Assembly (NCBI GenBank): GCA_035497735.1
Contig: DATJCX010000060.1
Span: 1 to 60,687, forward strand
DNA from: Brumimicrobium sp035497735
GTDB taxonomy: Bacteria > Bacteroidota > Bacteroidia > Flavobacteriales_D > Crocinitomicaceae
Reading direction: 5' to 3'
DNA length: 60,687 bases
Below are positions 25,992 through 35,928 of the stretch, piece by piece. The notes under the pieces were generated by a model. That model did not search any database and was not told where the DNA came from. It was given only the letters and a program-made list of their open reading frames with translations. Position numbers and translations under genes: made by a program. How positions within the stretch are numbered: position 1 is the first letter of the stretch; each line of letters begins with the position of its first letter.

Positions 25992-27232
25992 TGATGAAAA
26001 ATTCTTTTATTCGAGAACTGGAGGACCAGCTGAAGTTTAAAGACTTTGAGTTGAACGCAATTCTTGAGATTACTAAAGGAATTAATACCAATCAATCAAT
26101 TGATTATTTGCTTTCTGTTTTTGAATTTATCCTAAGGGAACAGCTGAATTTGGAAAAGTACATTTTATATGTGAAGCAAGACGATTGGAAGCATCTTTTA
26201 AAACATGGAATAAAAGGAAAATACAAAGATATTGATGTCAAAGAAGACTTGTTACGTTTTAAAGATGTGACTTTAATTGCGTCTTCCAATCATAAAGTTT
26301 TAGCGGAATTTGAAGTGGTTATTCCTTTTGTCCATAAAGGAAAGCCAATTGCATTTCTCTTGTTTAAAAGAGGCACTAAACGTGTATTTGGTAATTCTTC
26401 TAAGAGTTCATTTGGCGACGTTTCTTTTATTCAGACTCTAACCAATATTTTAGTTGTTGCTATTGAGAATAAGCGAATGACAAAAGAAGGCTTAATGCAA
26501 GAGCGTATTAAGAAAGAGTTGGAAGTAGCATCTGAAATGCAAAAGATGTTGTTCCCTGATGTTTTACCTTCAGATCGTCGATTGGATTTAGCGGCCAACT
26601 ATACGGCACGTCACGAGGTAGGTGGAGATTATTACGACTTCATTCCTATTAACGAAGATGAGTTTATCATTTGTATAGGTGATGTTTCTGGAAAGGGTGT
26701 TGGCGCAGCGATGCTAATGGCTAATTTCCAGGCCATGATACGAACCTTGATTAGCTTTAATAAATTAGCTTTTGAATATCTTATTCCAGAATTAAATAGA
26801 AAGGTGATGGAAACCGCCAAAGGGGAGAAGTTTATTACTTTTTTTATCGGTCATTACAACATGAATACAAGACTTTTCAAATACGTGAATGCTGGTCACA
26901 ACCATCCTATTCTTACGACGGGAAAAAGAGCTCAATTTTTAGATAAAGGAACAATTGGTTTGGGAATGATGGAAACACTTCCATTTTTAGAGCCAGATGA
27001 AATTATTATACAGCCACGATCAACACTTGTGCTTTATACAGATGGAGTAGTGGAGCTTCAAAACAAAGCGGGCGACTACTTTAAAACAGATCGACTCATC
27101 AAACTAATTCATAGTTTCTATCCATTAAATATGGAAGATTTAAACAACCTGATTTTTTCTAAACTCAATGAATTTAGAGAAAAAGAAGAATTAGTGGATG
27201 ATACCGCTATTTTCAGTTGCCGTATCTTTTAA
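25991..27232 (+). CDS. GAF-like sensor / SpoIIE-type (PP2C-fold) serine phosphatase
   Basis: 413-aa cytoplasmic protein. Residues ~10-165 look like a GAF sensory domain, ~170-190 is a helical linker (MQERIKKELEVASEMQKMLFP, typical of RsbU-like enzymes), and ~195-410 is the PP2C/SpoIIE domain. Metal-binding motifs are intact: GGDYYDF, GDVSGKGVGAAMLMA, VNAGHNHP, TDGVVE and DDTAI. It should dephosphorylate an anti-anti-sigma-like or other phosphoserine protein. No STAS or anti-sigma gene is next to it. Translationally coupled to lpxD (TAATG); a second ATG follows at once (25994). Confidence 0.9.
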   Translation: MMKNSFIRELEDQLKFKDFELNAILEITKGINTNQSIDYLLSVFEFILREQLNLEKYILYVKQDDWKHLLKHGIKGKYKDIDVKEDLLRFKDVTLIASSNHKVLAEFEVVIPFVHKGKPIAFLLFKRGTKRVFGNSSKSSFGDVSFIQTLTNILVVAIENKRMTKEGLMQERIKKELEVASEMQKMLFPDVLPSDRRLDLAANYTARHEVGGDYYDFIPINEDEFIICIGDVSGKGVGAAMLMANFQAMIRTLISFNKLAFEYLIPELNRKVMETAKGEKFITFFIGHYNMNTRLFKYVNAGHNHPILTTGKRAQFLDKGTIGLGMMETLPFLEPDEIIIQPRSTLVLYTDGVVELQNKAGDYFKTDRLIKLIHSFYPLNMEDLNNLIFSKLNEFREKEELVDDTAIFSCRIF

Positions 27233-27238
27233 GAAATT

Positions 27239-27682
27239 TTATTTAAAGTTTGTTTTGAACTTAACGTTGTAACTGTTAGGAATCTTAGTCGTAGCCACCC
27301 AGTTTGCCGTTGTTATATCTCCGTATTTACAAGTAGGACATTCAACAATATCAATCGTATAAGTTACCGTTTTTGACTTTGCATCTAACGAGATATCCTT
27401 ATTATAACCAGCGCTACAAGTTGCAGTTGTACTCTGCGCGAAAATAGAATATTTGGCGTAATCTACTAGTTCATAAGTGTAACCACCGTCTAAACTCATT
27501 TCGACTTTCTTATTCGTTTGGTCGTGACTTGTAATAAATTGATTACCAACATTGTCAGCTCCTATAACTCTAATAATAGCATCTTCAATAATCATTCCTG
27601 AAAAGCTGTTAGAAGGGTCACATTTCTTACAAGACGTTAAAGCCACTAAAGCGAAAAGTGATAGTAATAATAGATTTTTCAT
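27239..27682 (-). CDS. Small lipoprotein, function unknown
   Basis: 147 aa. The signal peptide ends in a lipobox (ALVALTSC), giving a lipoprotein with lipidated Cys ~18. The mature part has several Cys (KKCDPS, TATCSAGY, VECPTCKYGD) and a beta-rich look. I start it at ATG 27682 because the 18 upstream residues lack signal features. No family recognised. Same strand as lptB and 31 nt after it, so likely co-transcribed. Probably attached to the periplasmic face of the outer membrane or the cell surface. Confidence 0.75.
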   Translation of the reverse strand: MKNLLLLSLFALVALTSCKKCDPSNSFSGMIIEDAIIRVIGADNVGNQFITSHDQTNKKVEMSLDGGYTYELVDYAKYSIFAQSTTATCSAGYNKDISLDAKSKTVTYTIDIVECPTCKYGDITTANWVATTKIPNSYNVKFKTNFK

Positions 27683-27713
27683 AGTTATAAAAATGTTTCT
27701 AATAGTAAATGTA

Positions 27714-28445
27714 CTACTTTTTTCTCCTAAGTTCAAAATTTTGACCTAAATAAACTTTCCTAACCTGTTCATCTGCTGCTAACTCTTCAGCTGTACCTGT
27801 TTTTAAAATACTTCCTTCAAATAGTAAGTAGGCCCTGTCCGTAATAGACAAGGTTTCCTGTACGTTGTGGTCTGTTATTAAAATACCGATGTTTTTATTT
27901 TTCAAATCAGCCACGATAGATTGAATGTCTTCAACAGCAATAGGGTCAACTCCAGCAAAAGGTTCATCCAAAAGTACGAACTTTGGGTCGGTAGCTAAAG
28001 CTCTGGCAATCTCTGTTCTTCTTTTTTCTCCTCCAGAAAGTGCTGATCCTAAATTCTTTCTAACGTGATTCAAGCCGAATTCAGAAATCAATTTTTCTAA
28101 CTTTTCTTCTCTTTCTTGTTTGTTTAGTTTGGTCATTTCCAAAATAGCCATGATATTGTCCTCAACACTCAGTTTTCTAAATACAGAAACCTCTTGTGGT
28201 AAGTAACCAATCCCTAGTTGAGCACGTTTGTACATCGGAAGTTTGGTGATTTCTCTTCCATCCAAATGTACGGTACCCGAATCCGGCGAAACAAGTCCAA
28301 CAATCATATAGAAAGATGTTGTTTTTCCAGCTCCGTTTGGACCTAGTAAACCAACGATTTCACCTTGATTAACCTCGATAGAAACACCTTTTACTACTTG
28401 GCGCTTTCTGTACGATTTCGATATGTTTTTAGTATATAGCTTCAT
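27714..28445 (-). CDS. lptB: LptB, LPS export ABC transporter ATPase
   Basis: 243 aa. Walker A GPNGAGKT (~35-42), Q-loop in GYLPQEVSVFRKL, signature LSGGEKRR, Walker B FVLLDEPFAG, and switch His in ITDHNV. The GYLPQE...S(V/I)FRKLSV segment and DPIAV after the D-loop are typical of LptB. It powers LPS extraction from the inner membrane with LptFG, which are not in this window. Cytoplasmic. Upstream of a small lipoprotein gene. Confidence 0.95.
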   Translation of the reverse strand: MKLYTKNISKSYRKRQVVKGVSIEVNQGEIVGLLGPNGAGKTTSFYMIVGLVSPDSGTVHLDGREITKLPMYKRAQLGIGYLPQEVSVFRKLSVEDNIMAILEMTKLNKQEREEKLEKLISEFGLNHVRKNLGSALSGGEKRRTEIARALATDPKFVLLDEPFAGVDPIAVEDIQSIVADLKNKNIGILITDHNVQETLSITDRAYLLFEGSILKTGTAEELAADEQVRKVYLGQNFELRRKK

Positions 28446-28581
28446 TGTTTATTTTGGATGTGCTAAAATAAGAAAAAATTCTTGCATGCTTCTCAAAAAC
28501 TACTGATTTGAGAAATTCTTATTGTATTTATAATGAAAACGGAATGATGAATGATTTATTTGAAAGTTTACACTGTTAATC

Positions 28582-31038
28582 CTAGAAACGAATTGAGAAT
28601 TTCGCTCTCACACCAACAGGTGACATTCCGTGATCTAAATGTGTCATTCTCCATACAACATCAACTCTGATGAATTTAAATATATTTTCTATTCCTATGG
28701 CACTTTCTACATAAGGTATATTCCCAAATGACTTAGTAACTTCTGGCATGAGCATGGTTTCTCTTTGTCGTTCGGAAAGATCTCCCCAAACAGATTTTGC
28801 AGAAGCAACAACACGCCATTTTAAATACTTGTTCCATGGAATTAAATCCAAAATAAGTCCGTTAAAGTGATGTTCTAAACTTGCACCAACATAGCGGTCT
28901 GAAATAAATTCAAAGTATTCCATCTTGTTGTGTGCCGTGTTTTGGAACCAGTATGTTTGCGAACCTTCATGAATCTTTAGGAAAGGATAAGCGGCTTCAC
29001 CAAAGTAATATCCTCCATAAACTTCATATTTTAATGTTCCAAAAATCCCAAGTCTCGGAGAATGTTTGATGCTAAGACCAACTTTCTGGTACTTGTAATC
29101 TGAATTAAGTACTCCTTTCATTCCAAATACTCCTTCTAGCGTAATGATTGGAAGTTTGGAGGAAACGGATACTCTGTCAAATGCTCCAGAAATAAACTCC
29201 TCATTCTTGGCGTATCTGATTTTGATTGATGTTTCAAATGTTCGAATATTATTCGTTTCGTTGTAGCCTACATAGTTGATAGGCGTTCTAAATTTGATAT
29301 CTCCTAATGGCTTTAATTCTTTCCATTCTGCTCCTGCAGTGACAATAAACGATTTTCCTAAATCTTTTTCAAGAGACATTCCAAACTTCTCAACAGATGT
29401 TAAGAGTGTTAGAGGTTTTGTTCTGATTAAAGAACCTAAAGCAGCGTCCATATCATCGGCGCCGTCACCCAATCCTAATTGCTTAACGTCGTAATCGTAA
29501 TAGGCTTTTAACATTCCTCGTTTCTTAGGCGTAATATTAAATCTTACGTGTCCGCCGTATTTAAATTCTTTATCGCGGTAACCATAAGCTACTCTTCCAG
29601 CTAATTCAACTCTCTTACTGAATTCATTAGATGTTCTTAGTTTTAACTGATTTCTAAAACCTTCTATCGGGTTGAAACTGATTAGACTTGTGATATCTCC
29701 AAATTCTATTGGTCGAACAGGGTAGAAGCCAGTTGTCGCTAAGAAGGTCAGATTCTTAAAGAATTTAAACAATGGTTTATTGTTTAATGAATCAATCATT
29801 TCTTCAATCCTTTCCTCCTGATTATTCAGTGGACTGTGCCTGTTTTCAGACCAATACTGATCACTTCTGTGTTTTGCGTCATCCTCTATAACGACGTTGT
29901 CTCTTGCTTTGTAGAAGTCTAACGAACGGGGTTTGTTAATGACAAAGTCTTTTTTGGTAGTCAATTTTCTTCCATAAAATCCGAGTAGTTTTGAACCTCT
30001 AGTTATTTTCAAATCGACAATCAATCTGTCATATATAATCATCCAAACTTCTGGCTCAACTAATTCGAATTTTTGTTCTAAATAGAAGCCGTTTACATAG
30101 TTTATATTGGCTTCTTCATTGACGTGAGCAGACCATTGTTTAACAGCGTAAGTAGTGTCGTGAATCCACATTTCACCTTCGAAAGTTAAGTCTCCTGGTC
30201 TTTTTGGTTTGAAAGTCATCAAATAACACCATTGGCTATCGATGTAAGCACTATCTTGTAGGTAGAATTTGTAAAAACTACGTGCAATATTTGAGATAGG
30301 ACTGATAAAAGATTTTCCGAAAATTCCAATATAATTGTCATAAACGTTAATGTCTTGATACATTTCTCCTAGAAACTGGTTTAGCTCCAGATTGTCAACG
30401 CCGGTAACCCGACTAGCCGTAATGACCTCTTTCTTTTTTGTTGGATTTGTTCGGTAGTAAAAATTAGAAATTGATTCTGTTAAGATAAGTGGGAGGAAGG
30501 TTCCGCCATTCATTGTGTCTAGGTACTCCAAGACCAAATTTAAGTTTTTAACGATTTTATTGTCCTCAAAATCCTGAGAAATATTGTTTAAGTCAAGTTG
30601 AATTTTATTGTAATTCTCATATTCGTAAGCGTCTAATTTTTCTTTGTTATTTGCTGGTTTGTGTCTAACAATTCGCTTGTGTAAAATGGTGGATGGCTTC
30701 TCACTTGGCGCTCTCACCGTGACTTCGTCTGTTACTTGTGTTAGGGGTGAGAGTTGAAAGTCAATTACTTGTGTTTGGTCGATCCTTACTTTTACAGTCT
30801 GCTCATCAAAGCCTGAAGCTCTCGCAACTAATTCATCAGTGGCGTAATAAGTTTCCAAAGTATAACTACCATCAAAGTCTGTAATAGCTCCGACTTTTGA
30901 GTCTTTGAAAAAAACGTTGGCATAAGGAATAGGTTGTCCTGTTTCCTCTTCTGTCACTACTCCACTAATCATTGTTTTTTGTGCAAACAAAAATGTAGGG
31001 AAAACAAGCAATATGTATAGTAGTGCGTTTTTTATCAT
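28582..31038 (-). CDS. DUF5686 / carboxypeptidase-regulatory-like outer-membrane protein
   Basis: 818 aa. Signal peptide (MIKNALLYILLVFPTFLFAQ), then a carboxypeptidase-D-regulatory-like beta-sandwich (~22-105, ISGVVTEEETGQPIPYANVFFKDS), then a long DUF5686 region with alternating beta-strands that probably forms an outer-membrane barrel. It ends in an aromatic residue (KFSIRF), as barrel proteins do. I start it at ATG 31038; the longer frame overlaps tatC by 38 nt and its extra 23 residues are not signal-like. Lies 31 nt downstream of tatC, so probably one transcript. Substrate unknown. Confidence 0.86.
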   Translation of the reverse strand: MIKNALLYILLVFPTFLFAQKTMISGVVTEEETGQPIPYANVFFKDSKVGAITDFDGSYTLETYYATDELVARASGFDEQTVKVRIDQTQVIDFQLSPLTQVTDEVTVRAPSEKPSTILHKRIVRHKPANNKEKLDAYEYENYNKIQLDLNNISQDFEDNKIVKNLNLVLEYLDTMNGGTFLPLILTESISNFYYRTNPTKKKEVITASRVTGVDNLELNQFLGEMYQDINVYDNYIGIFGKSFISPISNIARSFYKFYLQDSAYIDSQWCYLMTFKPKRPGDLTFEGEMWIHDTTYAVKQWSAHVNEEANINYVNGFYLEQKFELVEPEVWMIIYDRLIVDLKITRGSKLLGFYGRKLTTKKDFVINKPRSLDFYKARDNVVIEDDAKHRSDQYWSENRHSPLNNQEERIEEMIDSLNNKPLFKFFKNLTFLATTGFYPVRPIEFGDITSLISFNPIEGFRNQLKLRTSNEFSKRVELAGRVAYGYRDKEFKYGGHVRFNITPKKRGMLKAYYDYDVKQLGLGDGADDMDAALGSLIRTKPLTLLTSVEKFGMSLEKDLGKSFIVTAGAEWKELKPLGDIKFRTPINYVGYNETNNIRTFETSIKIRYAKNEEFISGAFDRVSVSSKLPIITLEGVFGMKGVLNSDYKYQKVGLSIKHSPRLGIFGTLKYEVYGGYYFGEAAYPFLKIHEGSQTYWFQNTAHNKMEYFEFISDRYVGASLEHHFNGLILDLIPWNKYLKWRVVASAKSVWGDLSERQRETMLMPEVTKSFGNIPYVESAIGIENIFKFIRVDVVWRMTHLDHGMSPVGVRAKFSIRF

Positions 31039-31069
31039 TAATAATTGTTTCAAATAAGTAAATGGTAAC

Positions 31070-31861
31070 CTAAATCTCCTGCTGTCTCTTCTTTTCGATA
31101 TTAGCACTGATCAAGATACTAATTTCATAAAGAATAACAATAGGTACTGCCACGATTATTTGGCTAATAAAGTCAGGTGGAGTAATAACCGCCGCTAAAA
31201 TCAACACTCCAACAAAAGAATGTCTACGGTACTTACGTAAAAATTCAGGAGTAATTATTCCGATTTTCGAGAATATGTATATAACAACAGGCATTAAAAA
31301 AAGCAAACCTGTGTAAATAACACTTGAAATAATCAAAGACATAAATGAATCTATCTTCCATATATTTTCAAAGTCATCCGCTAATTTAAATCCTCCAAAG
31401 AACTGTATCGTCATTGGTGCAACAACAAGGTAACCAAATAAAACACCTAGGAAGAACAAAATTGTTACAAAAAATATAATTCCTTTTGAGGCACTCTTTT
31501 CATTTGTTCTCAATCCTGGTTCTACAAATTTCCAGATTTGATAAAACACATAGGGGAAAGCAAGAATAAAACCACCAACGAACGAAATCATTAATGCGTA
31601 TGAGAATTGAGCAGCCACTTGAGTGGATTGAAATTTAATGGAAATCTGGTCAATACAAATATTAAAATATTCGCACATGATTCTAAAAGAAATGAAATCT
31701 GGTTTGGTCATTGCAATAAATAAATGCTCAATCAACCATTCTTTTATAAACCACATAGCAACAGCGAAAATCAAGATAGCAATCACTGATTTTACAACTC
31801 TCCAACGCAATTCCTCCAAATGTTGAAGGAAGGACATTTCACTTTCTTCTTCCGTACTCAT
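31070..31861 (-). CDS. tatC: TatC, twin-arginine translocase subunit
   Basis: 263-aa inner-membrane protein with six transmembrane helices. The N-terminal EMSFLQHLEELRWRVV (HLEELR motif) and RRHSFVGVLILAAVITPPDFISQ near the C-terminus are classic TatC sequences. Core receptor of the Tat pathway for folded proteins. TatA is not adjacent. A loop of ~35 residues after the first helix is longer than in E. coli, as is common in Bacteroidota. First gene before the DUF5686 protein; a TATTTTTG -7 box lies ~10 nt upstream. Confidence 0.96.
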   Translation of the reverse strand: MSTEEESEMSFLQHLEELRWRVVKSVIAILIFAVAMWFIKEWLIEHLFIAMTKPDFISFRIMCEYFNICIDQISIKFQSTQVAAQFSYALMISFVGGFILAFPYVFYQIWKFVEPGLRTNEKSASKGIIFFVTILFFLGVLFGYLVVAPMTIQFFGGFKLADDFENIWKIDSFMSLIISSVIYTGLLFLMPVVIYIFSKIGIITPEFLRKYRRHSFVGVLILAAVITPPDFISQIIVAVPIVILYEISILISANIEKKRQQEI

Positions 31862-31870
31862 ATATACTTA

Positions 31871-31878
31871 CAAAAATA
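31871..31878 (-). promoter_or_regulatory. Candidate -7 box for tatC (TATTTTTG)
   Basis: Minus strand TATTTTTG, 9 nt before the tatC ATG. No clear -33 TTG. If used, the 5' leader would be very short. Confidence 0.3.
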
Positions 31879-31983
31879 GTATAATTTTATAAGTATAATC
31901 GAAAAAAATGAGTTTGTGGTTGGAAAATAATGGTAAATATTTTTCAGTGGGAATATATAGTGAGAATCACGTGTAGAAAAAGT

Positions 31984-34900
31984 TTACTCTCCTACCTTAG
32001 AATAGTTTAGTAATGTAACGTGTCCGTGCTTTACGACTTCAATTCCATTACCATCTCTCAAGGCCAAACGGTATACATAAACGCCTTCTCGTGCTACCTT
32101 TGTTTGCTTTGGCAGATAACCGTTCCAGCCCTCATCTGGTGAGGTAGTTGAAAAGATGATTTTCCCGTAACGGTCGTAAATTTCGAATAAATATTCATCT
32201 ATTTTTCGCTGTCTCGTTTCTGGCTTAAAAATAGGATTCTTTCCGCCTACTGTGAATGCGTTTGGAACGAAGATATTTGGTGAAATAATTCCGCAAGCTT
32301 TGTTGCTAAAACTTGTTTCTTCTAGACCATGTAGATTTCCTCCTTCTATGGCTTTTACGTAGTAACATATTTTCCCGTCATCGCTATCGCCAAATTGTGT
32401 AACAGTATCTGTATAGCTTCGTACCGTTGGTGGTAGATATGCGATAGGAGTTGACTGGAACTGTTCGTTAACAGCTCTGTAAACTTCGTAGCCATATAAG
32501 TTTCCAATGAACTTCTCATAAGGCGTCCATTGAAGAACATGGTATTCATTTACTTCATTTGTGGTAACGCTTAACAAGATACTTCTTCCGATGTTGGAAT
32601 ATCCCAAAGGTTGATCACAAGTGTCTATTGCCTGCGTTCTGTAAGTGTATGACTTTCTGTAAATATCTACATCCTTATCAATAAACGAAATTTCACTTTC
32701 AGTATCTACCCAGGTGTAATCTATCTCCTCAAATGCTTGTAGTCTTGGATTGTATTTTTCAAGAATTACTTTCTCTACACCATCGCCTAGTGAAGTTTGG
32801 TGAACGATTTTGATATGATCTTGCTCAATAGTTACGACGTTTAAGAATGACATCGCTGGTTGAGTCGAGCCTGCAAAGGAAAGCGTGTCAATATTCGAGA
32901 AAGAAGTTGTTCCTAAATCAGAAACAGCTTGAACAACTGCGATTACCTCGTCTCCCGTGTTCACGGTTAGAGAATGGCTTAGATTATTCGTTTGTGCGAT
33001 GTTCGTCCACGGACCATTGTTTGTCTTTGTAAAAATTTGATAATACTGAATGTCATTAAATCCTATATAATCAGACCAGTTTAAATACATTTTTCGCTCA
33101 CAAACATTCAAATTTGTCTTGAGTAGAATTGTGGTATGCGGATTGGCTTTTGCTGATGTTTGATAAGTTGGTGGAATATTCACCGTGTAGCAAGAGTCAA
33201 ATGCCGCGATAGAATATTGGTAAGGTCCGTTTTCAGGATCCTCGTAATGCGTGTAGCTCGTATTTTGAATTCCGTACAGCGTGTCTATTGGAACTAAGTT
33301 TCCGTTTCCATCTGTTTGATAAATAACATAGCCATACGTATCCTGCTGACTATTTTCGTTCCAATTGATAGTGATATTGCTTGTTATAGTATCGATGTCA
33401 ACATAACTGATAACCGGAATATCTGGAACAATTTTATCTTTGAATACATCGCCCGCTATATTGCTTTTAAATTCACAATCAGGGGTAACTAAAACGATGC
33501 GGTAATTGATGAATTCCTCACAAACTGTAATCGTATCACGATACTTCGTTGTGTTGTATGGAACATTAGCGATTAAACTCCAAATTCCTGCTGGAAATTC
33601 TTTGTATATATCATACGCTGCACCGATAGGAGAATCTGACGGTTTATTCCAGTCTAAAACTGCTTCTCCATTTCCTGGATTGTTTAAATCTAAATGAATG
33701 TTGGCCAAGGTGTCGGAATTACGTTTAGATATTCCATTACAACCAGATAAGGTCGAGATATAGAATTTTTCTGCCATTCCTACTCCGCCTGGAATGGTAA
33801 AGGTAGTGGTGTTAATATCTGCAGTCGCTCCGTAAGTTCCACCATTTACGCCGTTGATTTCATATCCTTGAAACGTTCCGAATGGATCAGTGATTGTATT
33901 CCATTCTAAAGTGATGTCACCATTGTCCTCTGTAGTTACACATTTTAAACTTGGCGCAGGAAGAACCTCTCTGTTTTTCACTTTTATCGTAACTGTAACG
34001 TACTTTACTTGAGGAACCGGACAGTAGTTGTCTTGAACTTTAAATACAAAGTAATAAGCCAATTCATTTTGTGCAATTCCGGATGAATTGATGAGATGGG
34101 AGCAATCTGTTTTCCAAGAAAAATTCATTGTTGCATTTCCTATTCCTGAAATATCTGGTCCTGTTCCAGAAGTAGCACAAGGAAGCGTTCCGCAACCACT
34201 GTTTGCATCTGTATTATTCGCTCCATACATACTTCCAGTTGTGAAAATACTTACTGTTTGTGGTGTTCCATCTTGTAAAAGGTCATTGTCACTTGTCGCC
34301 AAGTTAAAAGTCACCAAATCACCAGCGAAGATTGTTGTTTCATAAGATGTTCCCCCCGCAAAAGGAGCTGTAATGTTCGGAGCATTATTGGTTCCGCTAC
34401 AATTAGAAACGATAAAAACAGCTTCTCTTTCAACCGTTGCTATTTTTACACCTTTTCTGTAGGAATCTACTCTTGTTTTATAGGCAAAAACGCCAGAAGT
34501 TACCGATTTGAAATGTAGTTGCCCCGACTGTGGGTGCAGACTAATGTTTGCATTTCCACCATTCATAGTACTTGAAGGAGTTGGACTATTTGTACTGTAG
34601 CCACCAACAAAAGGACTAAGAGCAGGATTCGTAGGTGGATTGAAAGCGCCACTATTGAAGTCATTGTATAAATCCCCGAAAGAATAAACCAAAGAGTCTA
34701 AATCGTTGTCAGTTGCGCCAATATTATAGGTGTAATCTGTACCTGTGCAACTTATGAAATGTGGTTTTTGATTAAAGGTAGGAGAGTTGTCCGCACAGCT
34801 ATTGCTGTTTTCTAAAGATGGAAACATGCTCGCTGAAAAGGTCATTCCATTGGCAGCTGGATTCTGTAAGTTGGTGATGCCACTATTTCTTGGCGAACTT

Positions 34901-35313
34901 TGGTAAGTAATATGCCAACCAGTAGCAGGAATACTTCCAGTCATAACAACGGGAGAACTTCTGTAAATATTTTCTTCAATTGCACCAATACCATTTCCAC
35001 CGTTTGGTCCCGTTCCACAATCAAGAGGATTGTTTCCCGAAGCAGCAGTACAAGTTGGAGAAATATCTGTTTTGTTAACAAAAGTTACCGGAACTGTGGT
35101 GATTGTTGGGTGTCCCCAAACTGATAAGTTGACTTGTGTATTGTTTACACCAATATCATTACAGTCTCTATATGTTTTAAGTTCAAATACATATTCACCA
35201 TTTCCTTGACATTGCCATGTGATTTCGCCTCCTAATAATTGAGCATAAGAAATGCTGCTAGAAAGGGAAATTCCTAACAGAATAAGAAACAATGATACTA
35301 TTAATTTTTTCAT
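31984..35313 (-). CDS. T9SS type B cargo with fibronectin-like domains (gliding-motility-associated C-terminus)
   Basis: 1109-aa exported protein. Signal peptide 1-24 (cleavage after SYA). Residues ~25-440 are a beta-rich N-terminal region with many Cys and Asn/Gly/Ser, seen in Bacteroidota surface proteins. Residues ~445-1000 hold several fibronectin-III/Ig-like domains (for example VISYVDIDTITSNITINW...). Residues ~1013-1109 are the type B sorting domain (IFVPNAFTVGGKNPIFKP, FEIYDRYGKIIF, GWNGYLPKQ, GVYVYRLALRDGNG). It is presumably secreted by T9SS to the surface, where type B cargo usually needs a PorP/SprF-like partner. Monocistronic; shares an upstream element with the DUF2147 gene. Confidence 0.9.
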   Translation of the reverse strand: MKKLIVSLFLILLGISLSSSISYAQLLGGEITWQCQGNGEYVFELKTYRDCNDIGVNNTQVNLSVWGHPTITTVPVTFVNKTDISPTCTAASGNNPLDCGTGPNGGNGIGAIEENIYRSSPVVMTGSIPATGWHITYQSSPRNSGITNLQNPAANGMTFSASMFPSLENSNSCADNSPTFNQKPHFISCTGTDYTYNIGATDNDLDSLVYSFGDLYNDFNSGAFNPPTNPALSPFVGGYSTNSPTPSSTMNGGNANISLHPQSGQLHFKSVTSGVFAYKTRVDSYRKGVKIATVEREAVFIVSNCSGTNNAPNITAPFAGGTSYETTIFAGDLVTFNLATSDNDLLQDGTPQTVSIFTTGSMYGANNTDANSGCGTLPCATSGTGPDISGIGNATMNFSWKTDCSHLINSSGIAQNELAYYFVFKVQDNYCPVPQVKYVTVTIKVKNREVLPAPSLKCVTTEDNGDITLEWNTITDPFGTFQGYEINGVNGGTYGATADINTTTFTIPGGVGMAEKFYISTLSGCNGISKRNSDTLANIHLDLNNPGNGEAVLDWNKPSDSPIGAAYDIYKEFPAGIWSLIANVPYNTTKYRDTITVCEEFINYRIVLVTPDCEFKSNIAGDVFKDKIVPDIPVISYVDIDTITSNITINWNENSQQDTYGYVIYQTDGNGNLVPIDTLYGIQNTSYTHYEDPENGPYQYSIAAFDSCYTVNIPPTYQTSAKANPHTTILLKTNLNVCERKMYLNWSDYIGFNDIQYYQIFTKTNNGPWTNIAQTNNLSHSLTVNTGDEVIAVVQAVSDLGTTSFSNIDTLSFAGSTQPAMSFLNVVTIEQDHIKIVHQTSLGDGVEKVILEKYNPRLQAFEEIDYTWVDTESEISFIDKDVDIYRKSYTYRTQAIDTCDQPLGYSNIGRSILLSVTTNEVNEYHVLQWTPYEKFIGNLYGYEVYRAVNEQFQSTPIAYLPPTVRSYTDTVTQFGDSDDGKICYYVKAIEGGNLHGLEETSFSNKACGIISPNIFVPNAFTVGGKNPIFKPETRQRKIDEYLFEIYDRYGKIIFSTTSPDEGWNGYLPKQTKVAREGVYVYRLALRDGNGIEVVKHGHVTLLNYSKVGE

Positions 35314-35328
35314 CCGTATAAAAAGGTG

Positions 35329-35349
35329 TAAATCTATCTAATATTATAA
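35329..35349 (-). promoter_or_regulatory. Shared upstream element, copy A
   Basis: 21 bp that match copy B (35929-35949) at 20 positions, with weaker matches for ~16 bp further upstream. On the minus strand it contains TAGATTTA, a one-mismatch -7 box, 16 nt before the ATG of the T9SS type B cargo. It may be a promoter plus an adjoining factor site. Confidence 0.5.
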
Positions 35350-35473
35350 CGAGTAGAACGATTTTACGTTGCTTTTTTATCTATTTATAATTGGGAAAAC
35401 AGGGAAGACCTTGCTTTTATCGCACACTTTAGAATTGTCAGTAAGGAAAGAGCTCCTGAACTTGCTGTGGAAA

Positions 35474-35899
35474 TTACTTTCTCACCCAATATTGTGTTCT
35501 GTAAAACCAACCCAGGTATCCGCGAACTGCTAGTTTATTGTCGTTTTCCAACCAGAATTTCGCATCGTATAATTTTCCATTGTTTGGATCTAGAAGCTTC
35601 TTATTTCCCGACCACTCTTTTCCGGAAAACTGTAGCCCTGAAATAATTTCCATTCCTTGAACATGTTTGTTCTTTCGACTATCGTTACAAAGTTTACAAA
35701 TAGCATCTTCATAGGGAATGTCAAGGTTGTGAAGTTTGATAATTTTACCGTAGAGTTTTCCGTCCTTGATATAAAGCTCAACTTCTGATTTTAACTGTCC
35801 GTCGCTATCATCGTACGTTTTCCAAACTCCTTCAATGCTTTGTGAATAAGTTATAAAACTAAATAGGGTCACGATTAAAATCAAGAAGTATTTCATCAT
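35474..35899 (-). CDS. DUF2147 secreted protein
   Basis: 141 aa. Signal peptide (~1-19, cleavage after FITYSQ), then one DUF2147 domain: IEGVWKTYDDSDG, LYGKIIKL, the CKLCNDSRKN pair of Cys, GMEII, DPNNGKLYDAKF, and the C-terminal VRGYLGWFYRTQYWVRK. The family has a small lipocalin-like beta-barrel and no established function. Periplasmic or outer-membrane associated. Monocistronic, with upstream element B. Confidence 0.9.
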   Translation of the reverse strand: MMKYFLILIVTLFSFITYSQSIEGVWKTYDDSDGQLKSEVELYIKDGKLYGKIIKLHNLDIPYEDAICKLCNDSRKNKHVQGMEIISGLQFSGKEWSGNKKLLDPNNGKLYDAKFWLENDNKLAVRGYLGWFYRTQYWVRK

Positions 35900-35928
35900 C
35901 TATGTGTTATTGTTTAAATTTAAACGTA

